The notes under the pieces were generated by a model, which was not told the DNA's origin, did no database searches, and saw nothing but the letters and a program-made list of their open reading frames with translations. A stretch of 64,000 bases of DNA from Drosophila persimilis (taxonomy: Eukaryota; Arthropoda; Insecta; Diptera; Drosophilidae): positions 62,001 through 126,000 of the forward strand of contig NW_020825357.1 in NCBI RefSeq assembly GCF_003286085.1. The letters run 5' to 3'. Numbering within the stretch: the stretch's first letter is position 1; each line of letters opens with the position of its first letter. Shown here in pieces: positions 58,410-64,000 of the stretch. A program made the translations under genes and the position numbers.

Positions 58410-61338
58410 GCCTTCACTGGCCTTCTGGGCGGGCTTGCCACCCTAATGATCTTCGCTTCATTAGGGGCGGGGATCCTGTTTTGTGCCCTGTCACCCTTGG
58501 GTGATTTGTGAAACGCTTTGCTAATCGCTCTCTCAAGTGCATCTCTGAGTGCCTAGGAAGCGATCGGTCGCCCGCTGGCACTGAAATCGTATTATTTATA
58601 GAAATTGTTATGCAATGGAAGGTCGTCGTCTCCGCCATCAAATCATTTCAGTTTTACCCTGTGCGAGAGCTCCGAGATGAATCATTGGACACGCTGCCGC
58701 GTGTCGGGGCGAAGTCTGATCGTGCATCTAACGTTGTTTGATCGCTTTTAAATTGGTGGCTAACATGCAATGGTCGGAATACCAGAACAGGAAATACATA
58801 GTTTGGTGAACGTAACACAATTTTTGGAAGAGCCAAAAGCAGTACCGAAGGGAGGAAAGGCCCGTGGAAAGACTACTCAAGGTCAGGGAAATCCATCTAC
58901 AGCTCTGAGGAACCCCCAGGAACCCCCAGGAAGCCCCATGAAGGCCTTTAAGAGGCCCTCCCGCCCTCTAATAGACCCACGGAAGACTGAGCCTTCAACG
59001 ACTTGTCCACTCCACTCTTGTGTTGCTTGGGCCTTTGCTTGCGACGATTCCGTCCACATACTTTCAGGCGTTGCCCGAAAATACAGGTGCCACACACCTT
59101 GAAGGCGATAAACAAAGCACACATGCTCGTATTTTTAGTGGCTGGATCGAGAATCACGCCGGAGAGCAGTTTATATGCAAATCGAATGGATCCAGTGACA
59201 TTGCGCAAAAAGTGAGAATATATTTCACTTTGTTTACAAACGATCGATGGGACTGCGGCGGATTGGGCATGCCGGGCACATCTGGCAAGAGTGCCGTGGC
59301 ATGCCATGGGAATGCCATGGGAATGCGAGCGAAATGGCCGAATTATGACAAAACATATTGATGGTGGAATTAAAAGGCTCTGTGCAATGATTATCTGATT
59401 ATCTGACTGGATGATTCAGAGGTCCACCAAAGCGTCGGGTGGTAGGGGGGGTAGGGGGGGCCCATCGAAATTGTGGTGAAAACGAAAGAAAATTAAGTTT
59501 TCAATTGAGATTCCACGTTCGTTCAATTTGGCAACAGACCTGCACTAAAACTGAACAATAAATGCAAACAAATCGTGTGTAATATCAAATAGGAAATTGG
59601 GTCAGATTTGCTTTATGTACGAGCCATGTGCTCATTCGAGTACGAGTACGAGTACGAGTAGTTGTAGTTGTTACGCTGCTTGCGTGCCGTGCCTTTCTGT
59701 GCGCAACTTTCATTGTTTGGCCTGGCCCAAATCCATCCCGTGTTTGGCTCGAGCTCGAGCTCGGACTGGGGCTGGCTGGCTGCTTTCAGCCTTTTTCGGC
59801 CCCACTCTTGACAAGTTGTTTGGCGGCTTATGTAATGCCGGAGAGCGGGGGCCGGATCGGGCCGGAGCGCCATTGTCCCAGACTTCTGTCAGCTGTCGGG
59901 TTTCTTTTCACTAATAACTTCCGCATATTTTGGCGGGGCTTCACCACAGTAGCCCCCACGAGAAGCCCCATTTCCCAGTCCCAGTCGCTGCATCAATTAA
60001 ATCCAATCATAACAGAGGCGAAAAGCCAACGGTAAAGCGAAAAATGGTCTGCATAAAATGTAAGCCACAATTTTGATACAGCGAAAGAGCAATTCCGCTA
60101 TAGCGGTAGTGGCATCCTATCCTATCCGATGGAGTCTCCTCCATTCGATTGCGTAACTCTGGCCTACGTGAGTCGAGTCGTCAGAGCTCGTCCGACAGGT
60201 CTCTCTCTCGCTCTCTCGGCCTGTGGCTTGGCCAACTGACTGATTGAACCACTCTCTTCATGAAGTTACAAGTATGGAGTGAAATATTCTTTCAATTGAA
60301 GTCCCACGCCTCGAGTGGGTTTTGCTCACTTGATTTCCTAGCTTTTCATTAGCCAGATCCAGTGGCACGTGCTTCGTGGAGTTCGTTCAGCCTGCCTCAA
60401 CTGATAATTGTCTTGACCCATCCCATCAGATACGAATTAGCTCTAAACAGTGCTAAATACCTGGGCAAACATGTACAAGTTGAACTGTGGGATTGGCCAA
60501 CCAGAGATCTTTCTCATATTTGTGAAATACATAATGGTTTTGTTGGTGCGAAATAGCACGCTTTTGTGTATACAAACAGCTACAAACAGATGTATGTATG
60601 TGTACGAATATCTACTTGTTCTATTCATGCGCTGAACCGCTTCGTTCGGATCACAAAAATCACCCACAGACTCGCACGCACACATCCACAACATCCAAGA
60701 CTTCGGTTCTGGGAGCACTCGCACGGCTGACCACATGAATAAAATCATACTCACAGTCGGTACGATTAGTGTTGAGCCGAAGTAACAAACACGAGCATGA
60801 ATAACCTCAGCGGTGCCGTAGCAAAAGCACAGTCTCAGTGATTTAAAATCACTCAGGTCTCTTTTCACTCACTTTTCCAGGTGATTCTTAGGTATGCACG
60901 TTTTTAGAATCACCCCAAGCCGGTCTCCGGCTTGCTAAGTGCAACATCCTCCTCTGTGTGGTTTTTCATGGGAAAAAAATGTGTCAGGTGCGGAAATATT
61001 TCACTCATTTGGGCGATTTCTTCTTCAGTCAAATAATGACAATAGATGAATTTTGTGGTACTGCCTAGTTCTCAAATAATGTTTAATTGCTGATAATCTC
61101 TCCCCTGATTGTTTTACAATCTGCTGTAGCAGTCGCCGTCGCCGTCCGGGTGTTTTGCTCAGATGTTATTTTCAATGGCGGCGCTGCATGAGTCATCGCA
61201 GACGCTTGAAAAGTGCGGAATGGCCTCTTGGAATGTGAGTTGTACAATGTTGGAATCGTTGGATACGTAATTAGCATTAAGTAATCCATCCTGGAAGACA
61301 TTATTTGTTCAGTTGAGAGCAGTTGGATACTATTCATA
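58410..61338. other. Intergenic region
   Basis: No gene is recognised. Open frames of about 110 codons occur on both strands at 58770-59361; they overlap one another and contain no known motif. There is a (GTACGA)n repeat at 59637-59660, a 17-bp palindrome AGTGATTTAAAATCACT at 60837-60853, and a hairpin AAGCCGG-TCT-CCGGCTT at 60917-60933. Confidence 0.4.
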
Positions 61339-61709
61339 TTAATCTGATTTCTCAGAGGCAGCATCTGCAAAGGAAAGAAAAAGGTCTGGGTCGTGAACGC
61401 CTCACCGCGTTTCTTATTCGACTCACCTGGTGGCTTGACAGCGGCATTTTCATCACTTCTAAAGTAACACTCGAATATTACAGTGTTAGGACTCAAGTTC
61501 TCAAAGCATGCATCCTGCAACGTAATGCTCCTCAGGGCCTCCGAAGCATCTACTTTTACGGTGAATGCTTGGCAAGAAGAGTCGTGATTAGATTTTATTT
61601 TCACCACTGCCGATTTCTCATTCTGCGTGTACGCTCGGAAAATACGAAACGGTTGGTTGCTACTGTACAGCAAAAGCTGCTTAGGACCGAGGTGCAATAA
61701 CCAAACCAT
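61339..61709 (-). CDS. Candidate small two-exon gene, unrecognised
   Basis: Exon 1 is 61709-61427 and exon 2 is 61364-61339. The intron of 62 nt has a consensus donor (CAG/GTGAGT) and a pyrimidine-rich acceptor (CCTTTGCAG). Spliced, the product is 102 residues, beginning MVWLLHLGPKQLLLYSS and ending in charged KPPDAASEKSD. The N-terminus is basic and hydrophobic, which could direct it to mitochondria (inference). If the intron were retained, the same frame would stay open to 61083. I do not recognise the family. It lies head to head with the candidate at 62257. Confidence 0.4.
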
Positions 61710-62130
61710 CTTCCGAGTTGCCGAATAGCAAAAGGAAGCCAATTTCGATAAGAACTATCGATTGGCCTGCAAGCTCGAGCCGCAAGGTTGCATTTGGAAG
61801 AAAAGTAAGGGGATCCGAGTAAATATCGAACGTCTAATGGCATCTGCCGAGCAATTAATTTAATTAATTATTATTTTGTCAATTAAAATTCCAAGTTTAT
61901 GCGAAAAATCATTACGAAAGGAAAGACGATTCGAGCACATGCCGGACAGAAAAATCGTAGTACCCTCTGCACACCGGCGCCATTCATGAGCAGTGGCCAG
62001 TGGGAATAGGGTATAGGGCCACACTGGGAGAGGAAAAGCAAGCGGGTACGCTGGGAAATGTATTTTCTTCATTCTGGTTTACCTTTTCCAATCTCTTTTC
62101 GAGTGGAAGTAATACTCATTCGATCGGGAA

Positions 62131-62140
62131 TATATAAATA
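62131..62140 (+). promoter_or_regulatory. TATA-like box
   Basis: TATATAAATA stands 126 bp before the candidate ATG at 62257. Confidence 0.35.
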
Positions 62141-62256
62141 TGGGGCTACTAGCCACTAGCTCTACTATGCAAATTCCTTTCGGATTGGTTCCACTTTGGA
62201 ATTCCGCCTGTTGCCACTCGGACGGTGCAGACCTTTGACCCCCAACCCATGCTGAA

Positions 62257-62553
62257 ATGTCAACAAAACAAATTACTCCATTAGCAGCCCCCGCAAACGG
62301 CTTTTCCACGGGTATACCGGGAAACTTGGGGGGGAAAACCTCGTCCCACAGTTGCGTAGACGGAAATGGAAGTGGAGCGACCGCCGCGGCAGTAAATGAA
62401 GTAATTGATATGCAAGGCAACGCGGTAAAAATAGCGAAAAAATCAAACAGAAATTCCGAGAGGAAACCGAAAGGAAACCGAAATGAGCCAAGTCCAAATG
62501 CTAAGACGTTTAATGAGAGCCTTGAGGTGGGATATTTCATAACTTTTAAATAA
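62257..62553 (+). CDS. Candidate small ORF, unrecognised
   Basis: A 98-residue frame starts MSTKQITPLAAPANGFSTG. It continues with a Gly/Ala/Ser-rich part and a Lys/Asn/Arg-rich part (KKSNRNSERKPKGNRNEPSP). Composition resembles a disordered basic protein. Supporting signs are a TATA-like box at the right distance and an acceptable start context (GAAATGTC). It may be a first exon, since GTGGGA after ...SLE (62529) could be a weak donor. No family is recognised, and the opposite strand also has a long open frame, so chance is possible. Confidence 0.33.
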   Translation: MSTKQITPLAAPANGFSTGIPGNLGGKTSSHSCVDGNGSGATAAAVNEVIDMQGNAVKIAKKSNRNSERKPKGNRNEPSPNAKTFNESLEVGYFITFK

Positions 62554-62572
62554 TTACACAGAGAGCGGCCAG

Positions 62573-62608
<36 letters not shown>

Positions 62609-63317
62609 CTGTCTGGTACAGTGAGCACTGCCTGGCAGTGGAAGTGGAAGCCCGTTTGGCTAGTTAGGCCTGCGCCCTCCACCCTCCACCCTCCGCTCTG
62701 TGCCGCGCCGCACTTTCACTTGTCTTTGGCTTCCGCACCGAAACTTGGTCAAAATGCAAAACAAACTTGGCCTGGAAACAACAAAAAGAAAAACGAAAGA
62801 ACACTCTGGTCTCTATAGCGACTATGGGATACCCAGTTTTTAGATTTAAACGATTCAGCTCTATCAAAAAAATATTCTATATTTTCCAAAAATAAAACTT
62901 GAAAAATTCAAATAAAGAAGATCGTCGTGGGTTCTGCTGTTTCCTCTGTCTACTGCCTATCCTCATGCATATTGCACGAGTCGAGCACGGGGTATGCTCG
63001 ACGACGCTTTACACAACAGGTGATTTTACACCTGGCGTCTCTCTGTCTCTATCTCTCTCTCCCTCTCTGTGTGCCTCTCTCCGTCTCTGTCTGCCTCTCT
63101 CTAGTTTTTGTTTGAGTTTAAGTTTTGTCTTTTATGCTGCGCTTCGGCGGCTCCAAGCGGGTCCCAGTCGCTTCAGTCAGTCAAAGACTTTAAGCGCCTC
63201 AAGTTGCCTGCCGCTTGGCCGAACCGAATCGAATCGAATCGAATCGCTCGACCGTGTATCGCATTGGACATATTGCACAACTGTTTGTCGCACAGAGCAG
63301 CAGAGCAGCAGACGACC
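62554..63317. other. Upstream region of the last gene
   Basis: Contains a (GA)n tract (62575-62606), a CT-rich tract (about 63042-63105) and (GAATC)n at 63225-63246. A TCAGTCAG initiator-like sequence near 63172-63180 could mark the start site of the gene at 63318. No clear TATA box. Confidence 0.4.
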
Positions 63318-63525
63318 ATGAATCTCCGATATATTTGCACTCTTTCGCTGGTTCCCACGCTGTGCGTGCTCCTGGTGCTGCTGCTGGAGTTCGTGGAGGA
63401 GGGCCTGGCCCAGAACCCGGACCCGCTCTTCGAGCTGCCCGTCCAACTGGTCGGCTTCCCGGTAATCGTCCTCTCCGTCCGCCTCTCGCAGTTCGCCAGG
63501 AAGCTGGCCTACTCCCTGAGTCCAA
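63318..63525 (+). CDS. First coding exon of a secreted protein, partial
   Basis: ATG at 63318 in good context (GCAGACGACCATGAA). The exon encodes 69 residues plus one base and ends at a consensus donor (CCAA/GTAAGT at 63526). The first 32 residues form a clear signal peptide (LVPTLCVLLVLLLEFVEEGL, with probable cleavage after LAQ). The mature part FELPVQLVGFPVIVLSVRLS is hydrophobic. The remaining exons lie beyond the window, so the family cannot be assigned. It is in the same orientation as the DM4/12-like gene, and a relationship is possible but not shown. Confidence 0.65.
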
Positions 63526-64000
63526 GTAAGTCCTCGGTCTGGGTGCGCGAAAGTCTTGGCCCTCTTGGAAGTCAATATTTTGTTGTCTTGCTTTTCGGCG
63601 TTTTGGTTTTTTTTTTTTTTTCAAGTGAAAGTTACTGTGGACATATGTTGTGCATAAATTAAGTGTTTTGCATTGTTGACTTGAGTGCAGGAATTTAATG
63701 CGTAAGTTCATCGAAAGTTGGATAATAATTTCGCTTTCTTTCGCATTGAAAGCTGCACAAATATAGGAAGTATCTTTTGTCATTAAAGTAATTGCACAAC
63801 TAGCCCGATTCAGTGCCAGGGTTAGGGTTAGGGTCTCTCCAAATAGGATCCTAGGACCATCAAAAGTTGAGCTAGTTTTGGGGAAAACCGCGAATGCATT
63901 GCACCATTTGGTGGACAAAGCCCCGCAATGAGGGGCGTTCGCCCGTTAACAGAAACGAAACCCGATCCGATTTCGTGCACGTCCACTTAGGCGACGATTG
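63526..64000 (+). other. Intron of the last gene, running off the window
   Basis: Begins GTAAGT. T-rich (T14 at about 63607-63621). No second exon with a matching phase is recognisable before the window ends. Confidence 0.5.

Noticed and set aside
58770-59102. 110-codon Lys/Pro-rich frame and overlapping minus-strand Cys/Arg-rich frame
   Set aside because: Both strands are open over the same bases and neither resembles a family; a tandem AGGAACCCCC repeat accounts for part. Not enough to call a gene.
63817-63833. GGGTTAGGGTTAGGG telomere-like repeat
   Set aside because: Only about two and a half units. Drosophila telomeres use retrotransposons, so this is a chance short match.

Overview
The window is eukaryotic nuclear DNA from a fruit fly of the genus Drosophila. 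The reasons are the short introns (about 50-110 nt) with GTRAGT/YAG borders, DRE-type core promoter elements (TATCGATA), abundant (CA)n, (GA)n and (CAG)n microsatellites, and the set of proteins encoded. The gene set (mRpS26, the Pol III C53 subunit, the ATRIP orthologue mus304, a CYP4-clan P450) recalls the distal half of D. melanogaster 3L, i.e. Muller element D. Hairpin-ended dispersed repeats (TATACCC...GGGTATA) suggest the obscura group. Both placements are inferences from memory and were not searched.

Layout. 1-360 holds a frameshifted short-chain dehydrogenase remnant. 2507-3700 (minus) is a five-exon claudin-type four-helix membrane protein. About 13.5 kb without recognisable coding sequence follows and may contain its distal promoter. 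17413-26932 is a compact housekeeping cluster: mRpS26 (+), Polr3D (-, converging on mRpS26), mus304/ATRIP (+, divergent from Polr3D), and an ecdysteroid-kinase-like gene (+). 27-42 kb is gene-poor and carries a broken F-box gene (30609 to about 31550). 42242-43903 (-) is an intact 511-residue P450. 45.1-45.9 kb is a dead Tc1-family transposase. 49237-50476 (+) is an intact F-box gene related to the broken one. 52876-58036 (+) is a secreted, four-cysteine DM4/12-like protein split by a 3.7-kb intron. 61.3-62.6 kb has two small candidate genes in head-to-head arrangement. 63318 onward is the first coding exon of another secreted protein that runs off the window.

The genes do not form a pathway. 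The central block is ordinary housekeeping (mitochondrial translation, Pol III transcription, ATR checkpoint). Around it lie lineage-variable families: P450, EcKinase-like, F-box, DM4/12-like. I found no CRISPR, tRNA or rRNA genes and no clear new multi-gene system. The points most worth a second look are the P450 with an atypical CYP4 I-helix, the pair of F-box copies (one dead, one alive), a diverged 50-bp repeat flanking mus304 on both sides, the stop-free 63-nt intron in mRpS26, and the hairpin-ended repeat family. All exon boundaries were worked out by hand from splice consensus and reading-frame phase.
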